Source of the DNA: JAGVPT01 sp964439265
GTDB taxonomy: Bacteria; Bacteroidota; Ignavibacteria; UBA10030; UBA8401
Length of the DNA stretch: 64,000 nt
Reading direction: 5' to 3'
NCBI GenBank assembly: GCA_964439265.1
Contig: CAYTOA010000021.1
Location: forward strand, 1-64,000
The translations under genes and the position numbers were made by a program. Below, in pieces: positions 17,735-26,340 of the stretch; within the stretch, counting starts at the first letter, position 1, and the number at the start of each line of letters is the position of its first letter. A model generated the notes under the pieces. The model was given only the letters and a program-made list of their open reading frames with translations. It was not told the origin of the DNA and ran no database searches.

Positions 17735-18094
17735 ATGATGAAAAAGGACATATTGGGACTTTCGTTCATCATTTTGATGCTGCTGCCTGGATGCGGAAAA
17801 TCTGTGGAAAATAAGCAAGCGATTGCTTCAAACAGCATCAACGTTGCAACTATTCAGCTCCCGACGGTGAAGTGCAAAACCTGCGTCCGCACGATAAAAA
17901 ATGCTTTGGCTTCCGTCGATGGGATCGAAAGCGCGGACATCGATCTCCATTCAAAAAGCGCTTCGGTGAAGTTTATTCCCGCGAAAATGGATATCGGCAA
18001 AATTGAAATGGCGATCAGCCAGGCAGGTTATGATGCAGACAACGTTAAGCGGGATTCGGCGGCGTATGAGAATTTAGCGGAATGCTGTAAATAG
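17735..18094 (+). CDS. Lipoprotein with heavy-metal-associated (HMA) domain
   Basis: 119 residues. A lipobox LLPGC puts the lipidated cysteine at residue 20, so the protein is anchored on the periplasmic face of a membrane. The mature part is an HMA/CopZ-like ferredoxin fold with the metal motif Cys47-Lys-Thr-Cys50 in TVKCKTCVRTIKNAL and the typical GYDAD near the end of the fold; two more cysteines close the protein (ECCK). Cu(I) or Hg(II) binding is the family role. ATG 17735 is preferred because before the repeat insertion it would have overlapped the DUF2318 stop as ATGA; the next ATG (17738) has better spacing to AAGGA. Last gene of the metal island. Confidence 0.8.
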   Translation: MMKKDILGLSFIILMLLPGCGKSVENKQAIASNSINVATIQLPTVKCKTCVRTIKNALASVDGIESADIDLHSKSASVKFIPAKMDIGKIEMAISQAGYDADNVKRDSAAYENLAECCK

Positions 18095-18127
18095 AATCTC
18101 TTCTCGTGCCTTAACACGTTCTTATCT

Positions 18128-18251
18128 CGTTTCCAAACTCCGTTTGGGAACGACCTTTCGCCATCTCGTTCCCAACGTCCCGTTGGGAACGCAAATCTGA
18201 GAAGCTCCGCTTCATTCAGTACCTCGTTCCCAATCAGAGATTGGGAACGAG
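18128..18251. repeat. Palindromic repeat module 2 with an extra hairpin
   Basis: Four hairpins: 18128-18138/18142-18152 (CGTTTCCAAAC/GTTTGGGAACG, one mismatch), a perfect 10-bp stem 18167-18176/18182-18191, GAAGC/GCTTC at 18201-18213, and a perfect 11-bp stem 18225-18235/18239-18249 identical to the last hairpin of module 1. It fills the convergent gap between the HMA lipoprotein gene and ccmF, where it may also act as a bidirectional transcription barrier. No other terminator is visible there. Confidence 0.85.
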
Positions 18252-18307
18252 GTATACAAGCTATTACTTGCGAAACGAAATATCGAGCCAGGGTAAATCC
18301 ACCCCGA

Positions 18308-20620
18308 TTACGCTTCGTTCTTTCTTGCTTCGCTTCCTCTCCGAAGAATAGTAATAAAGAAGCCGGCTACCAATGTAATCGTTCCCACCCACACCAGGTT
18401 GATGAATGGTTTGATGCTTGCTTCGACTATTAATGTCTCGTTTTTCGGAGGCTGACCGGCGGCCAGCGGCGTACTGACAGTGATCGTGATCGACGATTTT
18501 CCCCTGCCGCCATTTCCCAGTCCCATTCCCTTGATCGCAATCGTCACGTCGCTGTTGGGTACTGTCGCGGGAATATAGCTCACCTTCCCTCTTTCGTTGT
18601 GCATCTCGGGCGTCAGGTGATATGTCTTGTTCCCCCGAATAACATCCAGCGAGACGCTGACGACATTGCCTTTTTCCGGCGAGGATGAAAAATTGTATCC
18701 AAGATACGTGATCGACATGTCCTGAAATTTCTGCACCTCATCTTTATTGACCGTCAACTCCTGTTCGTTCTTTGAATCCGGAGTTTCGAGCGAAAGAGGT
18801 GACACATAAAAATCCTTCGTCATCAGGTTGATGATATCCGGGTTCCTCATCAATCCTTCGCTCTCTTTGTTGGTATACATGACCGGAGCGATAATGAATT
18901 TCTGGTCTCCCTTTTCAACTTCCACGTCGAACGCGAACCTTCCCCTCTCGATCGGATGATAACCTATGTACCGCATCGAATAGCCAAGCGCCTCAACCTT
19001 CTTCCCCTGTTCCAGTGAGACCGTCTCTTTATTGTCATATTTTGCGGAAGAAACAAACCCGAGGAACATCAGCGCCAACCCGATATGAGCGATCGACCCG
19101 CCCGCCATTTTCGGATTGCCTCTGAAGATTCTAAACCCAACGGCTGCATTTGTAAAGAGAGCAAAGGAAGAAGCAAAGATGAAGATCAGCATCGCCGCGT
19201 GGTGGGCTCCGATAAAATATGTTCCGACAGTGAACAGGAAAGCGAGCAGAACAGGCCAGCGAAGACTTTTCAGGAGTGACTCGGTATCCGAATTCTTCCA
19301 CCACAACAATTGACCGATCCCTGCCATCAGTGCAATGAACACTCCCAGGGGAAGAGTCGTGGTAACATAATACGAGGAATCGACTGCGGAGATTCTTCCT
19401 TTGAGAATGCTGGTGATGATCGGCGAAGACGTCCCAATGACGATGAACATTGCCGCAAAGACGATAGCCGAAGCGCCGAGAAAAAGTGCAAACTCTCGCG
19501 ACAGAATACTGTGCTCCACCGGAACCTTTGGCATTTCCTTCATTCGCGCAAAGAACAGCCCGAACCCGATTCCGGCAAACAGAAAGAGACCGGCAAGCAG
19601 CATCCAGTATACCAGCATCCCTGGCTCTACGAATGAATGAACCGAGGTATCGCCAAGAACGCCGCTGCGCGTCAGGAACGTTGAGTAGAGCACCATGATA
19701 AAGCAGAGGATGCTCAGAATGAAATTCGTTTTGATGAAACTCCCGCTCCTTCGTTGGGACAGCATGGTGTGAATCGACGCGACACAGAAGAGCCACGGCA
19801 CAAGGGAAGAGTTTTCGACCGGATCCCATCCCCAATACCCGCCCCAACCCAGCGTTTCGTATGCCCAGAAGCCGCCCATCACGACGCCTGTCCCAAGAAC
19901 CATCGCACCGAAGACCGTCCAGGGTGTAGAAACGCGTATCCAACTCACGTAATCTCGTTTCAGCATTCCTGCGACAGCATACGCAAAAGGTACCGACATC
20001 GACGTGAAGCCGATGAAAAGTACTTGCGGATGGATGACCATCCAATAATTTTGCAGGAGCGGGTTCAGCCCCTTTCCTTCGTTCGGATACTGCGCCCAGA
20101 TCCCCTTTGCCTGGTCCAGCCAGACATAATTAACGACGCTGGCCGGGATCGGGCCGGTATGTATCAGGTCTTTTGGGAATACATCCCAGATATACGTAAA
20201 TGGGTTCTTGAGGATGAGCATCAAGAAGAGGAAGGACAGGATCGCCGAGTAGATCAACATCAATTCAGACTCATATCCTTTGCGGGAGGAATACCACATC
20301 AACGCAAGGCCGACGATACTTGTGTAAAATGCCCAGAGGGAAAAACTTCCTTCCTGACCCGCGTAAAAAGTCGAGAAAAGAAGCGGTCCGGGTAAATCTG
20401 TTGAGCTGTAATTCCACACATACGCATAATGGAATTGGTGTGTCATGATCAGATAGACCAGGAGCGCGGCGGCGCTGATCATTCCAGCAACCGCTGTCCG
20501 GTACGATGTTCGCGCAAGCACCAAAAGGCGAGCGGAATGCTTTCTGTAGTCCAAATAGTAGAAAAGCACTGCGAGCAACGACGCCCCAAAAGCTACCCGT
20601 ATGATAATACTGCCGATCAT
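18308..20620 (-). CDS. ccmF: Cytochrome c haem lyase subunit CcmF
   Basis: Large inner-membrane subunit of the System I cytochrome c haem lyase, which receives haem from CcmE and attaches it to apocytochrome c. 770 residues with many membrane helices. The tryptophan-rich periplasmic WWD domain is clear (LGWGGYWGWDPVENSSLVPWL), with conserved flanking histidines (MVIHPQVLF; DTSVHSF). The C-terminal third is a periplasmic domain followed by a last helix. It is the terminal gene of the ccmA-to-ccmF run, starting 27 nt past ccmE. ccmH and ccmI do not follow it; the gene ends against the repeat module. Confidence 0.94.
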   Translation of the reverse strand: MIGSIIIRVAFGASLLAVLFYYLDYRKHSARLLVLARTSYRTAVAGMISAAALLVYLIMTHQFHYAYVWNYSSTDLPGPLLFSTFYAGQEGSFSLWAFYTSIVGLALMWYSSRKGYESELMLIYSAILSFLFLMLILKNPFTYIWDVFPKDLIHTGPIPASVVNYVWLDQAKGIWAQYPNEGKGLNPLLQNYWMVIHPQVLFIGFTSMSVPFAYAVAGMLKRDYVSWIRVSTPWTVFGAMVLGTGVVMGGFWAYETLGWGGYWGWDPVENSSLVPWLFCVASIHTMLSQRRSGSFIKTNFILSILCFIMVLYSTFLTRSGVLGDTSVHSFVEPGMLVYWMLLAGLFLFAGIGFGLFFARMKEMPKVPVEHSILSREFALFLGASAIVFAAMFIVIGTSSPIITSILKGRISAVDSSYYVTTTLPLGVFIALMAGIGQLLWWKNSDTESLLKSLRWPVLLAFLFTVGTYFIGAHHAAMLIFIFASSFALFTNAAVGFRIFRGNPKMAGGSIAHIGLALMFLGFVSSAKYDNKETVSLEQGKKVEALGYSMRYIGYHPIERGRFAFDVEVEKGDQKFIIAPVMYTNKESEGLMRNPDIINLMTKDFYVSPLSLETPDSKNEQELTVNKDEVQKFQDMSITYLGYNFSSSPEKGNVVSVSLDVIRGNKTYHLTPEMHNERGKVSYIPATVPNSDVTIAIKGMGLGNGGRGKSSITITVSTPLAAGQPPKNETLIVEASIKPFINLVWVGTITLVAGFFITILRRGSEARKNEA

Positions 20621-20647
20621 TCTCTCTGCTCTTGATTGGTGGAAAAT

Positions 20648-21037
20648 CTACAACGTCTTTTTCACGGCCGTTGCATCCCCTTCATATTTCGAGGGGCATT
20701 TCGTGAGAAGCTCGCTGGCATGAAAACATCCGTCCTTATACCTTCCCTTCGCCACAACACTCTTTGCCAGCTCAAAATTATTCGGCTTTGCTCCATCGAG
20801 CACGACCCTTTCTTCGCGCTGGCTGTCGTCCCTCATGTAGAAACTAAACTGTCCTGCCTTGGCATCGTACTGGGTCTCCTTCTCCTTTACCCACTCCCCC
20901 TTTACCTGAACTTTCTTTGCCGATTTTTCCGCCTTGGCAAAGTCGGTATATTCAACGTTGCTGTCCAGGAACGAGACAGCTCCAAAAACAAGAAATGCAA
21001 CGATGACAACCGCTGCGACAATGATCTTTGCTTTCAT
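20648..21037 (-). CDS. ccmE: Cysteine-type haem chaperone CcmE
   Basis: Periplasmic haem chaperone with one N-terminal membrane anchor (residues 4-23) and an OB-fold domain. 129 residues. In the classic protein haem is bound covalently through His in HxxxY; here the motif is Cys114-Pro-Ser-Lys-Tyr118, the CxxxY variant known from archaea and some sulfate reducers. A second cysteine (Cys104) is close by. ATG 21037 has a GAGGAAGG site upstream; an in-frame start at 21109 would run into ccmD. It lies between ccmD and ccmF in the expected order. Confidence 0.9.
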   Translation of the reverse strand: MKAKIIVAAVVIVAFLVFGAVSFLDSNVEYTDFAKAEKSAKKVQVKGEWVKEKETQYDAKAGQFSFYMRDDSQREERVVLDGAKPNNFELAKSVVAKGRYKDGCFHASELLTKCPSKYEGDATAVKKTL

Positions 21038-21047
21038 AGACCCTTCC

Positions 21048-21179
21048 TCACTTCCGTAAACTTTGTTCGAGTTTGCTGATCTTCTTATCAAGCCGGAATA
21101 AATACACAATAAATCCGAACCAGATTATGAGCACGATGCTCATCACGATATAGAGTTGATTTTGCGCAAGAAATTCCAC
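21048..21179 (-). CDS. ccmD: CcmD-like small membrane protein
   Basis: A 43-residue protein with one membrane helix (LYIVMSIVLIIWFGFIVYLF) followed by a short basic tail (RLDKKISKLEQSLRK), the size and plan of CcmD, which helps release haem-loaded CcmE from the CcmABC complex. Start is placed at GTG 21179, 8 nt after a clean AGGAG (complement of 21188-21192) that overlaps the ccmC stop. A longer frame to 21251 would overlap ccmC by 60 bp and is less likely. Identification rests on size, topology and position between ccmC and ccmE. Confidence 0.75.
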   Translation of the reverse strand: MEFLAQNQLYIVMSIVLIIWFGFIVYLFRLDKKISKLEQSLRK

Positions 21180-21190
21180 GGCCGGCACTC

Positions 21191-21898
21191 CTACGATTTT
21201 AGTGACTCCGCCTCCAGGCGGGTTAATCGAATTTTTAAGTTGAACATCCAAAAATAAAGTATCGTGAAGCCGATGATCGATGCGAAAAAGACGACCCGCA
21301 TGTTCGGCGGCATATGAAGCTGCGCAACCGGAGTCGATCCGCTCTCATCGCCCTTTGCTCCCGGGTGAAGGCCGGTCATGATCCGCGGCATCACAAAGAT
21401 GAAGAACGGGGCCGTAACGCCCGCGATGATCGCATAAACGGCCGACAACGTCGCTCTTTTTTCCTCGACGTCGATCGCCGAACGGAGGGCAAAGTATGCC
21501 CCATAGATTAACAAAAGAACGAAGATCGAAGTTTCACGCGGATCCCAATTCCAAAACGACCCCCAATTGAATTTTGCCCAGATCGAACCGGTCACGGTTG
21601 CGAGGATACAAAACATCGTTCCGAGCCCGGCGGCCGAGACCGACCGGAGGTCATAGTCCATTTTTTTTGTCTTGAGATACATGATCCCGTAGACGGTCGA
21701 GGCGATAAAGGCGACAAGCGTGGTCCATGACATCGGCACATGGAAGAAAATGATCCTCGCCTTGTCTTCCAACGCCGGGATGATCGGAAGTTCGAACCAT
21801 TGCGAAGGCGCGGGCACCATTGGCATCGCGAACCCGGCAACGATCACGAGCGTCAGCCACAGGACAAGCCCGATTTTTCCGACGAGATGCTTAGTCAT
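21191..21898 (-). CDS. ccmC: Haem exporter/handling protein CcmC
   Basis: Inner-membrane protein that presents haem to CcmE. 235 residues with six membrane helices and a WWD domain (WGSFWNWDPRETSIFVL) flanked by conserved histidines (FFHVPMSWTT and VAQLHMPPNM). ATG 21898 is preferred, with AAGGA 9 nt upstream; the TTG at 21916 would overlap ccmB by 13 nt. The ccmB stop is 5 nt before the chosen start, so the two are coupled. Confidence 0.93.
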   Translation of the reverse strand: MTKHLVGKIGLVLWLTLVIVAGFAMPMVPAPSQWFELPIIPALEDKARIIFFHVPMSWTTLVAFIASTVYGIMYLKTKKMDYDLRSVSAAGLGTMFCILATVTGSIWAKFNWGSFWNWDPRETSIFVLLLIYGAYFALRSAIDVEEKRATLSAVYAIIAGVTAPFFIFVMPRIMTGLHPGAKGDESGSTPVAQLHMPPNMRVVFFASIIGFTILYFWMFNLKIRLTRLEAESLKS

Positions 21899-21903
21899 CG
21901 ATA

Positions 21904-22578
21904 TCAGTCCTTCCAAACAAATTCAAATAACAGAACGGAAATTGCCACAAGAACAACAGTATACGAAATGAGCACCTGGAACTGTCCTAAGGCTTCGGAG
22001 AAAAAAGCCCCCTCAAGAGAAAGTTGCGTCGCTTTAATCACGGTGATCAGCATCGGCAGCATGATCGGAAAAGAAATAACTGGATAGAGCGTCCCCCTCG
22101 TATTCGCTTTTGCGATGATGGCCGCCAGAATTGTAGAAGAGCTCGCAATCGCACAGCTCCCGAGAAATATCGTCGTCCAAAAGATGCCAGGCGAGGCGAC
22201 AACGAAATTATTGATCATTAATATATAGAGGAGTGAAATGAGAATGTTGAGCGACAACGTCAACGCCAGGTTAAAAATCAATTTACCTACATAGATTGGC
22301 GTTGGCGCGGAAACGAGCTGGAGCGTCAGCGCGGTGCCCCGCTCTTCTTCACTCACAAATGTCCTCGAAAGTCCGGACATGCTCGAAAAAAAAATAATCA
22401 CCCATAATATTCCTGCAAGCACATCCGGGCTCACCGATTCGCTGCCGAGGGAGAAGAGAATGATCGACAATGCCGTTACCACGAACATGAACAACGCATT
22501 CAGCGCGTACCGCGTCCGAAGTTCCGAATGCGAGTCCTTCAAGAAGATGTAGTATGACGGGACGAAGAGGGATTTCAC
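21904..22578 (-). CDS. ccmB: Haem exporter ABC transporter permease CcmB
   Basis: Membrane subunit of the CcmAB ABC complex that drives haem transfer from CcmC to CcmE. 224 residues with six hydrophobic segments and the family stretch FVSEEERGTALTLQLVSAP near residue 75. Start is GTG 22578; no clear ribosome-binding site was found before it. A 126-bp gap without any gene separates it from ccmA, unusual in an otherwise compact operon, and I see no promoter or hairpin in it. Confidence 0.9.
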   Translation of the reverse strand: MKSLFVPSYYIFLKDSHSELRTRYALNALFMFVVTALSIILFSLGSESVSPDVLAGILWVIIFFSSMSGLSRTFVSEEERGTALTLQLVSAPTPIYVGKLIFNLALTLSLNILISLLYILMINNFVVASPGIFWTTIFLGSCAIASSSTILAAIIAKANTRGTLYPVISFPIMLPMLITVIKATQLSLEGAFFSEALGQFQVLISYTVVLVAISVLLFEFVWKD

Positions 22579-22704
22579 GGCACTTGTAACATACGATTTT
22601 GCGCGGCCACTATCAAGGCAATTAGTATAGTGATGCTATGGCCGGGCCTTGCGGGAAATTAGAGGCGTCACATTATGTACGGCTTCATTGAGTAAACCAT
22701 GCCA

Positions 22705-23367
22705 TCAGGTGAATGAGCCTGCACCTCGAGTGTTTAGGTCGATTGTATTCTGAACGAATTGAAGGTCATCGTTGTCGTTTGTCGCTATGATAAGAATCCC
22801 CCTCTCGCATTGTGCCTGCATCGCATTGCGCACGACGCCGATTCCCTCCTCGTCGAGATTTGCAGCTGGTTCGTCAAGCACAAGAATTGCCGGATGATGG
22901 AGCAGGGCTGCGGCATATTTAAGCCGCTGTTTCATCCCCGAGGAATACGTACGCACCTCGTCGTTGCGGCGTTCAAAAAGGCCAAACGTTTTCAGCAGTT
23001 GTACCGCTTCCTCTGTCGAACTGTTGTTCAAACCCCTGATCCGGCCGATGACGTTCAAGTTCTCTATTCCCGAAAATTCATCGTACATCATGATGTACGG
23101 CGAGACGAGCCCGACGTGCTGATAGATTTGCGCCGGGTCTGTTTCGGTGCCGTCGATCGTACACGCGATGCGCCCGGTGCTTGGCGAGAGAAGGCCGCAC
23201 ACAATTTTTGCCAGCGTCGATTTACCCGATCCATTCTTTCCCGTGATCGCTAGAGAGCGCTTTTCGGTTATTGTGAAGCTGATGTTCTCAAAAATAACGC
23301 GTCGGTTGAATATTTTGGAGAGTGAATCGACTGATAGCGATATTCTTTTCATTCCTTCACTTTCCAT
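22705..23367 (-). CDS. ccmA: Haem exporter ABC transporter ATPase CcmA
   Basis: ATPase of the CcmAB complex. 220 residues with Walker A GKNGSGKST (43-51), signature YSSGMKQRLKYA, Walker B ILVLDEPAANLD and the H-loop region degenerate (IIATNDNDDL instead of the usual histidine). ATG 23367 is used; an ATG at 23352 is an alternative. First ccm gene in transcription order, starting 58 bp after the FG-GAP protein gene. Confidence 0.92.
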   Translation of the reverse strand: MESEGMKRISLSVDSLSKIFNRRVIFENISFTITEKRSLAITGKNGSGKSTLAKIVCGLLSPSTGRIACTIDGTETDPAQIYQHVGLVSPYIMMYDEFSGIENLNVIGRIRGLNNSSTEEAVQLLKTFGLFERRNDEVRTYSSGMKQRLKYAAALLHHPAILVLDEPAANLDEEGIGVVRNAMQAQCERGILIIATNDNDDLQFVQNTIDLNTRGAGSFT

Positions 23368-23424
23368 GTGCGCGGGAGACCGATAATAACTGCATGTACC
23401 ATCAAGAGAATTTTCCCGAATTCT

Positions 23425-25862
23425 TCACTTTCGGTTTACAAAATAGAATGTCACAACATTTTCCGCGGGGTTCGTGTAAACAATATCCAGAATTCCATCC
23501 CCATTAAAATCTCCACACCGGAACATCGCGTCCTTTGGCAGATCCAGGAAGAATGCGCCCGGCAAGAATTTTCCGTTCCCTTTCCCCTTGAAGTACGAGA
23601 GCTNNNNNNNNNNNNNNNNNNNNNNNNNNNNNNNNNNNNNNNNNNNNNNNNNNNNNNNNNNNNNNNNNNNNNNNNNNNNNNNNNNNNNNNNNNNNNNNNN
23701 NNNAAGAATGCGCCCGGCAAGAATTTTCCGTTCCCTTTCCCCTTGAAGTACGAGAGCTCCCCCGTCCTATCGCTGAGAACCATGATGTCGTTTATTCCAT
23801 CGCCGTCGAAATCGATTACCTGAATATGATCGGCGTTCGTCACCTCGATATTCTCCGCGACCGATGTGAACTCGCCGTACCGTCCGCCTCCCTTTCCCAG
23901 AGATATGCGGATGGCATTTAAGGGAGTCGAGTAGAGGATGCAATCGGGGATGTTGTCCCCGTTGACATCGGCAAACAGCATATAACATTTCTTCATCACC
24001 GAATCCGGAAATACGTACGACAAGGTCTTTCCGCGGTACTGGCCCGCTGAATCACTGAACGTGATTCCAAGATTGTCATGGAGCGTTTCAGCGTCAAAAT
24101 AAATATATGCCAGGTCCGGAAGTCCGTCATCGTTGAAATCATTCACAGAACCTGCCAGAATCCGTGCCGGGATGATCGGCTTAATATTGCGCTCGACATA
24201 TCTCGTTCCTGATACCTGCCTGAAGTAGGAAAGCGATCGTATTTTCGCGCTCGAATATACATAAAATTCGATCGCTTTGTTTTGAAGAACCGCGTCTGGC
24301 AGAAGCACTCTCGGATTTTCAGCCGTGGAAATAGCATACGTATATGGCGATGTCATCTTCTGGCGCGCCGTCAACCTTGTCTGAGAAAGAGTCAGCACCG
24401 AAACTTTAGAAATCGATTCATGCGTCAAAAGAAATGTGAGCGACGTATCGTTCTTGGAGTACAGGCGGATCGTCGTCGGACTTTCGACAGTCGGAAACCC
24501 GATCTGCCCCGTCATACGATTGAGCGGCGAGCTGTAAAGAAGAGAGAGCGTCGACGACGCGTTATCGGCGACCGCCACGTCGTCGAAGCCGTCACCGTTA
24601 AAATCTCCAACTGCAAGGCCGAGGGGCCTCTTCCCTGCAGCGAATGAGATCTCGCCTCGCTGCGTGAGGTCCTCCTTCTGCCATGTTCCCTTTTTCTTAG
24701 CATTCCAAAAGCACGTCATCGTCTTGCCTTCTGAATCGATGACAAGAACGTCATTCCACCCGTCGTTGTCAAAATCGCCGATGAGTGTGGACCGGTTGTT
24801 GGAAGTGCAGCCGAATACGACGTCATCGTAAAACGTCCCGTCACCCTGGTTTGAAAAAATGCTGAACATTCCTCCCTGGTCATCGATTGCGACGATGTCG
24901 CTGGAATTCCTGGCGGAGATAGGCGCCGACACCAGGTTGCCTGGCGAGTGATTGTAGTCCAAGCTTTGATACTGAAAGTACGATGCCATTCCGTCTCCGG
25001 CGAAGAAACGAAGTGTTTTGGCGGCGGACGAGGCGATCGCGTAGTCCAGGATATGGTCCCGGTTGAAATCTCCAAAGACGACTCCAACGGTATCTTGTCC
25101 GAACGATAAGATATTTTGTTCGGCAAACTGCAGATCCCCCATCCCGTAATAGAACACCATTTGGTTCGTCAGCCAATTGTGTATGACGAGGTCGGGAAAA
25201 TCATCGTCATTGAGTTTGACGACCGAAGCGTCGACCACTGGAATCTCGGGAAGGATAAGCGTCTTTTCACGGAACGTTCCATCCTTGTTGCCGAGGAGGA
25301 TGGAAATGCCGGACGATAATTTGCCAAAACATAGAATATCGATCGTGCTGTCATTGTCGATATCAGCCAGCAGTACTTTTTCGGGATAAAAATTTACGCT
25401 GTATTTTGCAGTAGAATAAACGGTGTCATTCGGAGTGGTTAACCATACCTCCACCTGACTCGTCTGACGATGAACGATGACGATGTCATCTTTTCCGTCA
25501 CCGTTCAAATCTTTAGCAGCGAGAAACGTCACGTCCGTTGAAGAGCCTATCGTCTTACAATCGTAGCTCGTTCCAGCTCCCGTATTGATGAGAACCACAA
25601 TGTGCTGGGCCGCCTGATCGTAGCAAAGGATATCCGGAACCAGGCCCGCGTTGAATCGAATAAGCGTCGCCAGCGATGGGGAGAATGGAAGGGTCGTCGA
25701 CGTCACCATACCAAGTGTGGCGACATTTTTTTGCTGGCTCAACACAACAAAAGAATGCACGGCAGTCGCAAGAAGGACTCCGATGACGACTCTCTGAAAA
25801 GAGGATGTTGGAAAGAAAGGTCTGTTCATGACGCCGTAAATGCGAACGGAGAATCTACTCAT
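23425..25862 (-). CDS. Exported FG-GAP/VCBS repeat protein (split by a false assembly gap)
   Basis: A large extracytoplasmic beta-propeller protein. After an N-terminal hydrophobic segment (VVIGVLLATAVHSFVVL) come many FG-GAP repeats with calcium-loop motifs such as DLNGDGKDD, DFDNDGWNDV, DFNGDGFDDV and DFDGDGINDI. As deposited, the frame breaks at the run of 100 N (23604-23703). The 55 bp on the two sides of the gap are identical, and removing the gap with one copy gives an open frame of 760 residues. That frame adds a further repeat (GDFNGDGILDIVY) and ends at TGA 23425. Ligand unknown; FG-GAP proteins usually mediate adhesion or cell-surface binding. The first codons overlap the thioesterase gene by 8 bp. 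Confidence 0.78.
23549..23758. repeat. Identical 55-bp ends on both sides of the scaffold gap
   Basis: Bases 23549-23603 and 23704-23758 are identical over 55 bp, with only N between. A 55-bp exact match at two contig ends is what overlapping contigs from a k=55 assembly look like. It is most likely one sequence written twice, not a biological duplication. Confidence 0.9.
23604..23703. other. Scaffold gap of exactly 100 N
   Basis: A fixed-length placeholder inside the FG-GAP protein gene. Joining the contigs through the shared 55 bp removes 155 bp and restores the reading frame, so nothing appears to be missing here. Confidence 0.97.
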
Positions 25863-26340
25863 CGACTATCTTCGATCGCCTCCGAAGCCGCTCTTCACGC
25901 CGTCGTGTCGCATCGGCATACCGCCGGCGCTCGTTGTCATCTTCGGGACGCAAGTGCGGAGAGGCGACGGGAATGCCGTGATCATCGATAGAAACGAAAG
26001 TGAGGTAGGCGGTATTCGCATGCGATACGTTGCCGGTAAGCAAGTTCTCGCAGAGCACCGTAACTCCTACTTCCATCGAAGTTCGGAAAACACAATTCAC
26101 AGAAGCGCGCAAAATCACCACCTCGCCTTGTCTGATCGGGTGGATAAAATTCAGCTCATCCACCGAAGCAGTCACGCACACACGCCGTGAATGCCGTGAC
26201 GCGGCGATCGCTGCCGCCAGGTCGATCCAGTGCATCAACTGCCCGCCGAGAAGATTGCCGAGCTGGTTGGTGTCGTTCGGAAGCACCAATTGCGTCATCT
26301 CGACTTGCGAATGTTTTACCGAATAGGATTCTTCCGTCAT
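25855..26340 (-). CDS. Acyl-CoA thioesterase, hotdog fold
   Basis: 161 residues of the BACH/YciA-type acyl-CoA hydrolases. The family segment is LVLPNDTNQLGNLLGGQLMHWIDLAAAIAA (split here as LPNDTNQLGN with the catalytic Asn/Asp and GGQLMHWID), followed by SVDELNFIHPIRQGE and a beta-strand with SMEVGVTV. It hydrolyses acyl-CoA esters to free acid and CoA; chain length is not predictable. The C-terminal 30 residues are highly charged (ERRRYADATRRREERLRRR), which is longer and more basic than usual. ATG overlaps the bamD stop by 4 nt. Confidence 0.88.
   Translation of the reverse strand: MTEESYSVKHSQVEMTQLVLPNDTNQLGNLLGGQLMHWIDLAAAIAASRHSRRVCVTASVDELNFIHPIRQGEVVILRASVNCVFRTSMEVGVTVLCENLLTGNVSHANTAYLTFVSIDDHGIPVASPHLRPEDDNERRRYADATRRREERLRRRSKIVDE

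Noticed and set aside
17607..18251. CRISPR-like repeat array
   Set aside because: Units are palindromic hairpins of unequal spacing around a gene, with no regular spacers and no cas gene.
19131..20045. A 304-codon minus-strand frame inside ccmF
   Set aside because: Different phase of ccmF, Cys/Arg-rich composition typical of a shadow frame; CcmF itself is full length.
23451..23603. Frameshifted C-terminus of the FG-GAP protein
   Set aside because: Caused by the false 100-N gap and the duplicated 55-bp ends, not by a mutation.
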